Shown here one piece after another: positions 1 through 10,406 of a stretch of DNA of 64,000 nucleotides. How positions within the stretch are numbered: the first letter of the stretch is position 1; the number at the start of each line of letters is the position of its first letter. Both the position numbers and the translations under genes were made by a program. The stretch is from positions 34,785,870-34,849,869 of the forward strand of contig CM066317.1 in assembly GCA_033807775.1 (NCBI GenBank). Reading direction: 5' to 3'. This stretch comes from Saussurea involucrata. Taxonomy: Eukaryota > Streptophyta > Magnoliopsida > Asterales > Asteraceae. The notes below the pieces were generated by a model that saw only the letters and a list, made by a program, of their open reading frames with translations, was not told the origin of the DNA and did not search any database.

Positions 1-79
1 GAACCTAAAAATTATTCTAAGTATGAACTGTGTAAAGATGAAAGACTGAGGTCATCTTCAAATCTTAAGTGACCCAACA
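1..79 (-). repeat. Copia-1 3' LTR, terminal fragment
   Basis: These 79 bp match 11309-11387, the corresponding end of the 5' LTR, and finish in CCCAACA (TGTTGGG on the minus strand). The rest of the LTR lies outside the window, so LTR divergence and the TSD cannot be read. Confidence 0.9.
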
Positions 80-93
80 ATCTCCCCCTATTT
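80..93 (-). other. Polypurine tract of Copia-1
   Basis: On the minus strand AAATAGGGGGAGAT lies directly against the LTR, the expected position of the plus-strand primer. Positions 94-367, between this tract and the aORF stop, show no coding potential and are the element's 3' untranslated region. Confidence 0.8.
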
Positions 94-367
94 GAGGATG
101 GCATCCATACTTAGAATCTGAGAATTAAACACTGAATAATTCATTTTTGACCCTTGTTTACTCTTTTGGGTTCTTTTCACATAGTCCATTCTTTTTGTTC
201 TTTTTGGATTTTTGTTTTTATTATTGTATCCGACATTTACAAGTAACAAGAAATGGTAAAGTATACTGTACAAACTAATAACAAAAATGTACTTGTATTG
301 AAAACTTGAAAGCGCAATAACTTAAGTTTACAAGTACATATCAGAAACATATAAAATAAAAAGATGA

Positions 368-3169
368 TCAATTCATCCTTTTCTGAAGTTCAGCTAGGAT
401 GGCATGTTGTAGTGGAGAGATTGCAGATGTGTCAGGGGTAATGACAAGGATATCTTCAAGGACGATAGAGTCAGCCATAGATATCTGTTCATATCGGAAG
501 AATTGTTGTGTGCCTTGGGCATCGTTGAAGAAAATGCCCCGATACGGTCTGCATATCACAGAAGGAGATTTTCTGATGGGGTCTGAGGGGAGCTTTAGGT
601 TCAGATTCTTGAGATCAGGAAGAATTCCTATAGCAGCAAGATCTTGGAAGATGGTTTGGTGGAATTCTTTCCTTATCTTCTTTAGATTGTCAAGAAGTCC
701 TCTGATATATATCTTTGCATGAACTAGGTTCGGACTTTTTGAATCGTTAAGACATTCAGCAGTTTCATACCATTCTGTCATACCATAAGAATCAAGGTCA
801 TGAAATCTTACCGGTGTGATGGTGTTGTCAGCCTGAGTAAGTATCACATATACGTCCTGTGATTCTTTATGAGTAGCCAGTTTGGCTTCAGCGATTTTTG
901 AGATGCTGGTGCTTCCAAGTAACCTCTTCTTGCACCATGCGAACTTTTTGGAGAACTCAGATTGCTCCCCCTCAACAAGTGTACCTGTAAGTTCAAAAGT
1001 TTGCTCCCCCTGAGCTGGTAGATTGGCTTGTGCCGATTTAGATGGGTCAGATGGACCCGACATGTCAGATTGACCTGGTTGGTCGCTGGAAAGTGTTTCT
1101 GGACCTCTCTCCCCCTCAGCGGTCGACCGATCACGAGACCGGACAACATCAGCAAAGTGAGTGAAGACTCGAGCCTGCGCGGCTGGAAGAGCATCCATCC
1201 TTTGGTGAAGAGAGACAAGACCACCAAGGAGCTGATTATTTAGGTTTTGTTGGCTTTGAATTGTTGATTGTAGTCTAATAATTTCTTGATCACGAGCGTC
1301 GGAAGCAACTTTCATAGCAGTCATAGAGAGGGTGAGACTGGCATTGGAGTCTAGGAGAGACTGAAGTTGAGAGTGTAAGCCAGAGAGGGAACCATGGATG
1401 GATTCATGTTGGCTTGTTGTAGAGACATATCTGGTGATGGGAGCTTCAGACCTGTGATGAGTAGGTGTAGGAGGATGATGAGGAAGATACCTTGAAGATG
1501 GAGGAGAGGATGGCACCAACATGTCAATGATAGGATCTCCAGAAGGTGGTAGACTTGTAGATGAGTGAGCAACATAAGAGTTTGAATGCTCAATTTCTTC
1601 ATGTGGAGAGGGGCCAGGAGGTGCGAAGACAAGAGGAGGAGGTGAGCCATGGAAGCTTGCAGAGGAGTTGTCATTGGATGTAGACAACTGAACTTCTTCG
1701 GTGGTAGTCAGTGAGTGATACCGATATGCAGAAGCGGGAAGATCCTCTGGAGAATCTTCAACAAGAAAATCAAGTAAACATGTATGACCCGTAGTGGGTC
1801 GTGTAGAAACATCATTGATCGTAGGACGATCGGGTGATAGGCCGTGTAGTGAGAAAGCAGTACCTTGGGCTGGAGAGAGGCCCAAGTCATCCTCATCCAC
1901 CAAGAAGTTGGTAGAAGAAGGGGCATTGTGGGTCTCCAAATTTTCAACCGAAACCTGTTGGGAGGAGACGAAGGAGCTAGCTAAGGGGTCAACAGATTCG
2001 CTGGGCATGGTAGGGACAATTTCAACAGCTTCAGATTGTAGAGAATCTGTTGTTGGATGTGTGGTTATGGCCCTCAAAGGATCCTTATGCCTCTTTGGAT
2101 GAGACTTAAGGGGGGATGAGGAGTGACTCCGCTTCTTGGAAGGGGTGTTGACTTGGGTAGCCGCCAAAGGTGAATTTGGTGGCATAGTCATAGAAGCGAG
2201 TGCGGAGCTACCGGAAGTTTTAGATTTTTTGGATTTGCTTGCCGATTTCACTCGGGTAGGGGGAGGAGGGTCCACTACAGTGGAGGAAGCCACAATAGGA
2301 CGAGGGTCCCGGGCATCTCCCCATTGCAGATTGGAAGAGTTAATGAAAGAAGACATACCTGGAAGAATGGTGGTTCCATCCTGTTCGCGTTGCAGAATTA
2401 GTTTGGTGACTGTTGGAGGAGAGTAGTCATACACAAATTTAGGAGTAGCTGACTTTTGATCAGCTTCAAGAGCAGCAGCCATCTTGTGGGAAATGATGAG
2501 AGAGAGAAATCTGGGATAGGCGACATGTGGCCTCTTGGAACTGTCTATTACACTAACTATTTCATCAAAGAAATATTTAGCAAAATCTATCCGTCTTTGA
2601 AACAGAAGTACATGGGCAAGCTTGGTGGCATAAGATGGAACTTGGTCATAACCGCTTGTTTTACGACTAAGGCATAAAAGGATATGAGTAAAGAAGAAGT
2701 TCCATACCGGATCCATGTTTTTGTGCATGAGAGTTCCAGGCCCTTTATCACCTTCTTTGGGTTCGTACTGGATTGCACTAACCACCTCACCATGTTCAAT
2801 GTCCAAAAAAGATGTAGCATCTTTGCCTAGAGGAAACTTTTCATAAGAAGGAAAAGTTGGAAGATGTAGAGCAGACCGAATGTCTTCAACCCCAAAGCTA
2901 AGATCAGGTTCAGCATCAGAAAGGATGGAAGCCTTGATTTGTGCATTGGCTTCATCATAGAAGCAAGAAATCCAAAAAATTTCAAGAAGCATTTTGCTCA
3001 TTTTGATGCTTTTGGTGAAGGCATATTGGAGAGGAGACTTTTGAAGAAAAAAGGAGATTGGGCTGTGTTCTGGATGTTGCGGGTCATTAGAAAATCTTGC
3101 AAGATGGTTGCAAGTGTTGAAGACTAAGTCTTCATGCTTGTATGTGGGAAGAGAAGATGAAGATGCCAT
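368..3169 (-). CDS. Post-pol accessory ORF (env-position ORF) of Copia-1, 933 aa, intact
   Basis: This is an uninterrupted 933-codon frame beginning ATGGCATCT after a good context (CTAATGGC). It lies sense to and downstream of pol, where Sireviruses carry the so-called env-like ORF. Residues 1-235 form a predicted helical domain with PVW at 154-156 and PRFLSLIISH at 219-228; the Copia-2 ORF has the same landmarks at similar spacing. Residues about 290-600 are Ser/Pro-rich with two basic clusters (KSKKSK and KSHPKRHK) that resemble nuclear localisation signals. Residues about 610-690 look like a coiled coil. Residues about 765-930 form a second compact domain. I see no signal peptide and no membrane segment, so an envelope role is not supported. 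The function is unknown. The intact frame contrasts with broken gag and pol. Confidence 0.85.
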   Translation of the reverse strand: MASSSSLPTYKHEDLVFNTCNHLARFSNDPQHPEHSPISFFLQKSPLQYAFTKSIKMSKMLLEIFWISCFYDEANAQIKASILSDAEPDLSFGVEDIRSALHLPTFPSYEKFPLGKDATSFLDIEHGEVVSAIQYEPKEGDKGPGTLMHKNMDPVWNFFFTHILLCLSRKTSGYDQVPSYATKLAHVLLFQRRIDFAKYFFDEIVSVIDSSKRPHVAYPRFLSLIISHKMAAALEADQKSATPKFVYDYSPPTVTKLILQREQDGTTILPGMSSFINSSNLQWGDARDPRPIVASSTVVDPPPPTRVKSASKSKKSKTSGSSALASMTMPPNSPLAATQVNTPSKKRSHSSSPLKSHPKRHKDPLRAITTHPTTDSLQSEAVEIVPTMPSESVDPLASSFVSSQQVSVENLETHNAPSSTNFLVDEDDLGLSPAQGTAFSLHGLSPDRPTINDVSTRPTTGHTCLLDFLVEDSPEDLPASAYRYHSLTTTEEVQLSTSNDNSSASFHGSPPPLVFAPPGPSPHEEIEHSNSYVAHSSTSLPPSGDPIIDMLVPSSPPSSRYLPHHPPTPTHHRSEAPITRYVSTTSQHESIHGSLSGLHSQLQSLLDSNASLTLSMTAMKVASDARDQEIIRLQSTIQSQQNLNNQLLGGLVSLHQRMDALPAAQARVFTHFADVVRSRDRSTAEGERGPETLSSDQPGQSDMSGPSDPSKSAQANLPAQGEQTFELTGTLVEGEQSEFSKKFAWCKKRLLGSTSISKIAEAKLATHKESQDVYVILTQADNTITPVRFHDLDSYGMTEWYETAECLNDSKSPNLVHAKIYIRGLLDNLKKIRKEFHQTIFQDLAAIGILPDLKNLNLKLPSDPIRKSPSVICRPYRGIFFNDAQGTQQFFRYEQISMADSIVLEDILVITPDTSAISPLQHAILAELQKRMN

Positions 3170-3232
3170 TAGGTAGGTGGAAGGTATAGAGGAGAGTTGA
3201 GAGGTGTGAAGAAATGAGAGATGGAGATGGGG

Positions 3233-3240
3233 TATTTATA
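3233..3240 (-). promoter_or_regulatory. TATA box in front of the Copia-1 post-pol ORF
   Basis: On the minus strand CACTATAAATACCCC contains a perfect plant TATA box, 64 bp before the ATG at 3169. A pyrimidine-rich leader follows (CATCTCTCATTTCTTCAC), as at many plant transcription starts. The predicted start is near 3200-3210. The site is far from the LTR promoter, so it suggests a separate subgenomic transcript for the aORF. Confidence 0.6.
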
Positions 3241-4460
3241 GTGGGGTAGAGATGGGTAATAAGGAAAGGAAAAATATGTTGGGTAATAAGATGTAGGAGG
3301 TGGAGTGTGATGGGAGATGATAGGTTTAGGGTTTAGGTAGGAGAGAGAATAGAGTCTAGAAAATTGACCCAAAAAAAAGGAGTGAAGAGTTAGTTGGAAG
3401 GGTGGTTTCGGTGGGTGGGGGGGATTGGGGGTCTTCGGCAGAAAGTTGAAAGGGGAGAGAGGTAGTATTTTCGGTGGCAAAAGAAAATGGGGTAGGTATC
3501 GTCGGTAGGGGGTTGGGTTGGTAGCATGCACATCGGTGGGTGGGGGGGTTTGGCCGACGATAGTGAGTGTAGGGAGGGTGTTGGCGGTGGCTTGGGATCG
3601 GTGGAGATGCTGTCGGTGGATGCTAGCTGCTGTCGGCAGGAAGAACACAGCCGAAGGGACGGAGGCAGTCGGCGGTTGTCGGCGGTAGGGAGGCAGCAGT
3701 CGACGGTTGTCGGCGGTAGGGAGGCAACCGACAAGGAGGGTGTTTGGGTTGCTTGTCGGTGGTGGGGGTTGGTGGTGGGGGTTCGGTGGGTAGGCAGGGT
3801 GTCGGCAGAAGGGCAACCGACAAGGAGGGTGTTTGGGGTGCTGTCGGCGGGATGTGAGTCGTCGGCGGTTGGTGAGGGGATGGAAAGGGTAGTGTCGGCG
3901 ATGGTCTTCGGTGTTGTGTGAGTGTTGTCTTAGTGTTCCACAATGGAGAAGAGGGATTATGTGAGAGATGAGTTTTGGGTGAGGGTGTGTCTTAGTTGGT
4001 TAAGAAAGATAGAAGATTTTGGAGATGTGATTTGGAGTAGGATATCACCGAAAATATATAGAAGGATGATTAAAGTTGGTTTAGGTTAGATCTTAGGTTG
4101 TGTGTGTATAGGTAAGGTTTGAGGGTAGGTTGTTTTTGTTTAGATGGAAAAAGGATGGTATGGATGAGAAGTAAGTTTGGGTAGGAAATATAATGGATGG
4201 TTAGGATGGATTTGACTTGGATTGATGAAGGTAAAAAGGTAAGTGTGTTTGGTGTGTGAGGTAAAAGGTAAGGATTTTATTGGGATAAGTAAAAGTAGAA
4301 AAAGGAGAGTAGAATAGAAGAATTAGAAAGAAAAATAGGTGGACTTTTCTTGTAACTGATAAAATATCAGTACTAGAAACTTTTAACTGATAAACTAATA
4401 AATACAGTAAAAAAAATTATTTTCTTTTTCTTTTCCTTTTATTTTTTTATTTTATTTATT
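3241..4460 (-). other. Inter-ORF region of Copia-1 between RNase H and aORF
   Basis: About 1.2 kb without a credible gene. The part nearest the aORF is GC-rich with repeated GTCGGCGG blocks (annotated separately). The part nearest pol (about 3950-4440) is purine-rich on the plus strand and AT-rich close to 4440. The frames here are compositional (proline-rich on the minus strand) and lack recognisable domains. Confidence 0.6.
3501..3899 (-). promoter_or_regulatory. Array of 14 RCCGAC (DRE/CRT core) hexamers
   Basis: By direct reading, ACCGAC or GCCGAC in either orientation occurs at 3501, 3553, 3612, 3632, 3668, 3678, 3709, 3727, 3755, 3801, 3816, 3843, 3861 and 3894. The array lies 260-660 bp upstream of the TATA box at 3233. 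RCCGAC is the core recognised by plant DREB/CBF factors. Some copies belong to a short local repeat (GTCGGCGGTAGGGAGGCA), so they are not independent. Binding is inferred, not shown. Confidence 0.55.
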
Positions 4461-5069
4461 TTATACATCTAAATTTAACATACCAAGTTCTCCTAAAAGA
4501 AACTTGAACCGAGCTACTTCTAGAGGCTTTGTGAAGAGATTTGCCAGTTGAAGATCGGTGAGGATGAAATGCAGTTCAATATCACCTTTGGAGATGTGAT
4601 CTCTTAGGAAGTGATACCGAATATCAATGTGCTTAGATCTGGAGTGAAGCACCGGATTGTTGGCAATGGTAATTGCACTGGAGTTGTCACATAGTATGGG
4701 GACTTGAGAGTAAATCTGATTGTAGTCCCTCAGTTGATTCTTCATCCATAGGATTTGAGCACAGCAGCTACCAGCAGCAACATATTCAGCTTCAGCGGTG
4801 GAGGTGGAGACTGAGTGTTGCTTCTTGCTAGACCAGCTAACATGTTTACCACCAAGGAGTTGGCAGCTTCCAGTGGTGCTTTTCCTATCAATTTTTGGTC
4901 CTGCAAAGTCAGAATCTGAATAACCCATTAGATCAAAACCTGAGTCTTTGGGATACCAAAGACCCAGATTCATGGTACCTTTCAGATACCGAAAGATGCG
5001 TTTAACCGCAGCCAAATGGGAGTCCTTAGGATTGGCTTGGTAACGCGCACACAGACAAGTAGCAAACAT
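4461..5069 (-). pseudogene. RNase H domain of Copia-1 pol
   Basis: This open stretch of 202 codons carries the copia RNase H motifs: SDSDFAG, DRKSTTG, STAEAEY, the CDNSSA block, KHIDIRYHF and the NLFTKPL end. It finishes LGMLNLDV. It would degrade the RNA strand during reverse transcription. One in-frame TAA at about 5101-5103 separates it from the reverse transcriptase in the same reading direction, at GMIG-stop-LLYL, so it is the C-terminal part of a broken polyprotein. Confidence 0.88.
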
Positions 5070-5102
5070 AATATCAGGTCTACTAGCAGTAAGATAAAGA
5101 AG

Positions 5103-6119
5103 TTACCCAATCATACCTCTAAACTTGGTTACATCAACAGATACACCAGCTGTATCAGCATCAAGTTTTTGAGGTGGTGCCATAGGAGTTTTCATGGGAG
5201 AGCAGGTATCAAATTGAAACTTTTTCAAAAGATCACGAATGTATTTGCTTTGGTTTATAAAGATACCTTCAGAAGATTGTTTTACTTGGAGACCCAAGAA
5301 AAATGTTAGCTCCCCCATCATGCTCATCTCATATTGACTCATCATGAGAGAAGCAAACTCATCACACAGTGATTCATCGGTGGCACCAAAAATGATGTCA
5401 TCCACATAGATTTGAACAAGAATAAGATTACCTGGGTTTTGTTTGATGAAAAGGGTGTTGTCAATCTTACGCCGAGTATACTTGTTCTTCAGAAGAAAGT
5501 CAGCTAGAGTGTCATACCAGGCACGAGGAGCTTGTTTAAGGCCATAGAGAGCCTTATCCAATCTGTACACATAGTCAGGATGAGATGGATCTTCAAATCC
5601 AGGAGGTTGCTTCACATATACTTCTTCAGCTAGTTCTCCATTCAGGAATGCACTCTTGACATCCATCTGGAAAACTCTGAAATTCTTGTATGCAGTATGA
5701 GCAAGGAAAATTCTGATTGCTTCAAGTCTGGCAACTGAAGCAAAAGTTTCGTCATAGTCAATTCCTTCTTCTTGCCTATACCCTTGAGCAACCAGCCTAG
5801 CTTTATTCCTGATGACAGTGCCTGCTTCATCCATCTTGTTTCTGAAGACCCACTTGGTTCCTATGATTGTTTTTCGGGGAGGACGAGGAACCAATCTCCA
5901 TACCTTGTTTCTTTCAAATTGAGAGAGTTCTTCTTGCATGGCAGTGATCCAACATGGATCAGCTAGAGCTTCTTCAACATTCTTAGGCTCTATAAGGGAC
6001 AAGAAGTTCACATAGAGACAGATATTGCCTACCCCTCTTCTGGTTTGGACACCAGCCTGTTGATCACCAATAATTTGATCAATTAGATGATCCTTGGTCC
6101 ATTTTATAGCAGGAGGCAA
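5103..6119 (-). pseudogene. Reverse transcriptase domain of Copia-1 pol
   Basis: This open stretch of 338 codons covers the copia reverse transcriptase (RVT_2 type). It has TKWVFRNK, QMDVKSAFLNGEL, ALYGLKQAPRAWY and the catalytic YVDDIIFG, followed by FFLGLQVKQ and IFINQSKYI, wording characteristic of Sirevirus RTs. The catalytic residues are present. It is cut off from RNase H by a nonsense codon at its end and from integrase by a frame change near 6250. Confidence 0.9.
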
Positions 6120-6253
6120 AGCTGGAGGATAGGAAGGTTGAGCATGAGATGTAGAAGGTAGATCTTCAGGATGGAAGGATGGAAAGTCAGGTGGATTTGA
6201 TGAAGAATATTTGAGGGATGAGAGAGACCGGTGTTTTGAAGAGAATTTTGATT

Positions 6254-7456
6254 TTAGGAAGTTTGGATCGGCAGAGGATTTTCTTCTTGGTTTGAGGATG
6301 GGTGTGAGGATGTGGAAGGGTTATTGTCTTGAGAGGTAGGATTTTGAGGAGAAGGTATGGGAATAGTTGGGTTAGGTGGAGAAGGAGAAACATCACCAAT
6401 GCAAGAGGTGATCCAACTATTTAATTCATCATCATCTGAAGAAAGGGATGATACCTTGAGGTCATCAAACTTGACATGTATTGATTCATCAATACATTTT
6501 CTCCGAAGATTGTAGACTCTAAAAGCTTTGGAGGTGAGAGAATAACCCATAAAGATGCCTTCATCTGCTTTAGGATCAAACTTGCCCAAGTTCTCTCTGT
6601 CATTTAATATATAGCATACACACCCAAAGACATGAAGAAAGCTGATGTTTGGTTTCCTACCATAAAAGACTTCATAGGGAGTCTTATTGTGTCTTTTTAC
6701 AATGATGGACCTATTTTGGCTGACGCATGCAGTATTAATTGCCTCAGTCCAGAAATAGGTCGGCATGTGAGATTCACTCAGCATGGATCTGGCAGCTTCA
6801 CACAGCGTCTTGTTCTTTCTCTCCACCACACCATTTTGTTGTGGAGTCCGTACAGATGAAAAATTCTGAGAGATGCCCTTCTCAGTGAAGAAGTCATCCA
6901 AAACACTGTTTTTGAATTCAGTGCCGTTGTCACGCCTTACTGATCTCACCAGCTGTCCATTCATCACTTCAGATCTTTTGATGAACTTTATGATTTCTTC
7001 AGAAGTATCACCTTTATACCTGAGAAAAAATACCCAAGTGTAACGTGTAAATTTATCAGTAATAACAAGAATGTACCTTCTTTCTCCAAGGCTTGGAGTG
7101 CTGACTGGTCCACACAGATCCATGTGTAGCATCTGAAGGGGTTGAGAAATGGAGAAGCATTGCTTGGATTTGAATGAGGATTTTGTGAGCTTTCCCTTCT
7201 CACAAGCAGCACACAACTTTTCTTTCACAAAGGTCAGCTTTGGCATTCCAAACACAAGCCCTTTAGAGGAGAGAGAGTTCAAGGTCTTGAAGTTGAGGTG
7301 AGAGAGACGCTTGTGCCAGAGCCAACTGATCTTGGCAGAGTTTTCAGAGACAAAACAGATATTTGTTCCAAAAGATGAACTTTGTCCCATGTCTATAACA
7401 TAGACATTTTCTTTTCGGTACCCGGAAAGTACGGCTTTCATGTCTTTGTCAACCAC
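6254..7456 (-). pseudogene. Integrase domain of Copia-1 pol (GAG-pre-integrase plus core)
   Basis: This open stretch of 400 codons begins in the GAG-pre-integrase region. The zinc-binding H-H-C-C signature is visible as HKRLSH and then CAACEKGK. The core follows with MDLCGP (first Asp), RRDNGTEFKN (second Asp) and PQQNGVVERKN (Glu), so the DDE triad is complete. The C-terminal part has the copia VFGCVCY and GIFMGYS blocks and a Pro/Ser-rich linker. The frame closes at 6254 and RT continues in another frame, so a frameshift breaks the polyprotein. Confidence 0.9.
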
Positions 7457-7752
7457 CGTGAAAATGGACAGTTCAAAGATTACTTTATACCCGAGATCAC
7501 CAAGCTAGCTTATGCTCAAGAGGTTGTGCATCAAGCCTTCAACATAAGCGACTTTGTTAAAGGTGACAGAACCATTTGAGAGAGTTCCTTAGCCTTTAGT
7601 ACTGCCTCGAGAATTATCGCCAAAGGTAACAAATGGTCCTTTAGCAGTCACGAAGTTAACAAGAAGAGATTTGTTTCCAGTCATGTGACGTGAACATCCA
7701 CTATCCAGATACCAGATCTGTTGACGTCCATAAACCTGTAGTCACAGAAAAA
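7457..7752 (-). pseudogene. Protease region of Copia-1 pol
   Basis: The retropepsin-like active site WYLDSGCSRHMTG is readable on the minus strand at about 7680-7710, followed by LLSISQLGD toward 7520. The frame opens just after a TGA and a CTACAG that could serve as a 3' splice site, and it is interrupted before integrase. Only the DSG core can be assigned with confidence. Confidence 0.7.
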
Positions 7753-10355
7753 TTAGTTCTTTGGTACCCATTTGGAGATGGGTCCTTTTGGGTAAGAAGA
7801 AGCAATAGAGAGATCTTTGGATGAGTTCCTATCCATTTTTTCAAGAGGACAATCTTTAGCCACATGAAAACTGTCACCACAGTTATAGCATTTTCTATAG
7901 ATAAAAACCTTTTTAACATTATGACCACTTTCCTTGTTTTGACCTTTCACATTGATCTTTATGATCTTGGCTGAAGAGGATGAACCAAGAGGTGTGGTCC
8001 CTAGAATTCCTTTGTAAGGATTGAGGGTTGGTGATTGACATGATTCTTTGGAATTTGACTTTTTCAAAAGCACAGATCTAGGAATGGGAAAGGTGGAAGA
8101 GTTACCAGAATATTTCTTTGGATTTTTTCTTTTGGGATGGAAATCGGCAACTGATTTTCCTTTGTCAGAAGTGGAAAATATGTTTGAAGGAGGTTGAGGT
8201 TCTCTCTTAGGGATCTTTGAAGGCTTAGGTTCAGAGGAAGAGGCTTCATCTATGTGTAAGGATTTCATCAGCTCATGAACAGGTTTGGGAAGGTCATTAG
8301 AGCCTTGAGCTTCTTCAACTTCAGAAGTTGAGGTATCACCTTTAGCTTTAATGAACATCCCAAACTTCAAGGCTTCAGAAAGATCAACAGAGTTCATTGA
8401 ATGAGTATCACTTGAATGGTGTTCAGAGGACTCATAGAAAGGAGGAAGCACAAAGAAATTTGAGGCATGAACATTTGAGGAAGAATCAATGTCCATTTTG
8501 CCAAAGCCAAGTCCAGATTTGTCATCACACTTCATTTGGTCTTTAAAAATCTTTTCTAAATTCTTAGAAGAGTTAGTCCACTTTTTCACAGTTTCTTGTT
8601 CCTCTTTAAGTCTTTTGAACAACTTATTTTTCTCTTTAGCAAGTGTAAAGTTTATGGTTTTCAGATCTTCAAACTCAGCTTTGATTTTGTCAAAATGTTT
8701 TAGTTGAGAAAGACAGATTTGAAGTTGAGAGGAAAGAGATTTCATCTGAGCATTTGCCTTTTTCTTAGCATCTTTAGCATCATGGAAGTCAACAGTTAAA
8801 GAGTCAAATGCTTCAATCTTTTCAGCATCAGTAAGAGAGTGAAAGGGGTGTACCTGAGTGGATGAGGAAGAGCATCCTGTTGAGACTAGAGCAAGAGTGG
8901 AAGGAGTTTCCTCACAGTCATTGATGTCATCAATCTTTTCCATGAAACAAATATTGGCCATGTCCTTATCACTGTCAGATGTAGGTTCATCTGCCCACTC
9001 ATGAGACTCAGCCAGCAGACCCTTTCCCTTTTTGGAAAGAGTTTCATTTCTCTCTTTCTCTCTTTTGTATTTAGCCTTGTACTTTTCAGCACGTTCTGAG
9101 TTCTCAGAGGAAACAGATTGGCCAAATTTTTTAGAGGAAGAGAAATTTGAATCAGGTCTGGATCTGCTAGATTTTGAAAGAGAACGACCAGAAGAAGAGT
9201 TCTTAGATCTTTCAGAGAGTTTGCTTATGCACTCAGAGGCAAAGTGACCTTTCTTCCCACATTTAAAGCATTCCTCGTTTGATTTATTAGTTGAAGAGTG
9301 CTAGGGGAAATTTTGAGAAGATTTTCTAGAAAACTTATATTTACCAGAAGAGAAACGGGATCTAGGTTTAGAGTAACCTGCCAGCATGGCCATGCCATCT
9401 GTCAGTTGGTTAACAGGGGTTTCCTCACCTTCATCATCAGCATCACTAAGATATGCCTCCGAATGATCATTGGTATCTTCCTGACTATCATGGTCAGAAT
9501 CAGAAGGATATGTGATTCTAGGAATGCACACAGATCTTTTAGAAGAGTCACTCACAAGAGCTAGAGAAGTGCTCTTGATGTCTTTAATGACAGACTTCCT
9601 TTGGAGCTTGGTTTGTTTTAAAGAGAGTACCATAAAGAACAGTGAAAGGCATATGATCAAGGTCCTTGGTTGTCTTAATGCATGTGCAGATGTTTTCCCA
9701 GAAATCATGAAGACATTCCATAAACTTGCATAAGACTTCCTCATTGTCATAAATGCGACCCAGCAACTTAAGATCATTAAGCAGACCGTTAAAACGGTTA
9801 TAGTAATCAGAAAGAGATTCTCCTTTTTCATGAGAAAACAGTTCATATTTTCGAACAAGAGCGATCTTTTTTTCACTTTTTCACTTCAGAAGTACCTTCA
9901 TAAAGAACACACAGGGTGGACAACATTTCCTTAGCAGTAGAAAAGTTCACAAGAGAATTATAAACCTCATCAGGCAAAGAGAGGGCAATGATGGCTCTGA
10001 CTTTAATGTCAAGAGCTACAAGACGCTTGTCTTCATCGGTGTACTTACTGGGATCCTTTACAATGTATCTCCCAGTAGCTGGTGTTCATTCTTCTTCATC
10101 AAAAGAAGAATCGTCACCATCCTCGTCTTTGTTTTTGGCATTATAACGATCTCAAACTCTAGGGACAAGAGGTCCTTCATGGAGTATAGTAGGATATCTG
10201 CTGTCAACTCCTTCTAGGAAGAGCATCATACGACTTTTCCACAGAGAGAAGTTATTAGGGTTAAACTTTGGTGGTTTGGCTATGGAGCCATTTTCGTATG
10301 ATCCAGCATTTGAGTTTTGAGAAGAAACATAGTTTAAGGAAGAAGATGAAGCCAT
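7753..10355 (-). pseudogene. gag of Copia-1 (two zinc knuckles, coiled coil), broken
   Basis: The start at 10355 reads MASSSSLNYVSS and then KPPKFNPNNFSLWKSRM, the usual copia gag N-terminus. The frame is broken by TGA codons near 10150 and 10085 and by frame changes near 9880 and 9610. The body includes NRFNGLLNDL-type gag helices (9584-9880), a first CCHC knuckle CFKCGKKGHFASEC (about 9230-9271), a long Lys/Glu-rich coiled-coil stretch (about 8500-8800), and a second knuckle CYNCGDSFHVAKDC (about 7850-7891). It ends KWVPKN-stop at 7753. The last 402 codons (7753-8961) are open. Two knuckles and a long coiled coil fit a Sirevirus gag. Confidence 0.85.
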
Positions 10356-10392
10356 TGCAGATCAGATCAAGTTTATTAGATTAAACTGACCT

Positions 10393-10404
10393 GCTCTGAT
10401 ACCA
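10393..10404 (-). other. Primer binding site of Copia-1 (tRNA-Met initiator)
   Basis: The minus strand reads TGGTATCAGAGC two bases inside the 5' LTR. This is the standard primer site of plant copia elements, complementary to the 3' end of initiator tRNA-Met. Confidence 0.92.
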
Positions 10405-10406
10405 CT

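Noticed and set aside
1028..2677. Plus-strand frames inside the Copia-1 aORF
   Set aside because: They are antisense shadows of the 933-codon ORF, with low-complexity content and no start context.
3169..3943. Proline-rich minus-strand frames and glycine-rich plus-strand frames of 106-215 codons
   Set aside because: They follow from the repetitive GTCGGCGG sequence, have no domain, and overlap the promoter region of the aORF.
10393..10404. Possible tRNA-Met gene fragment
   Set aside because: Only the 12-base primer complement is present, directly beside an LTR; no cloverleaf.
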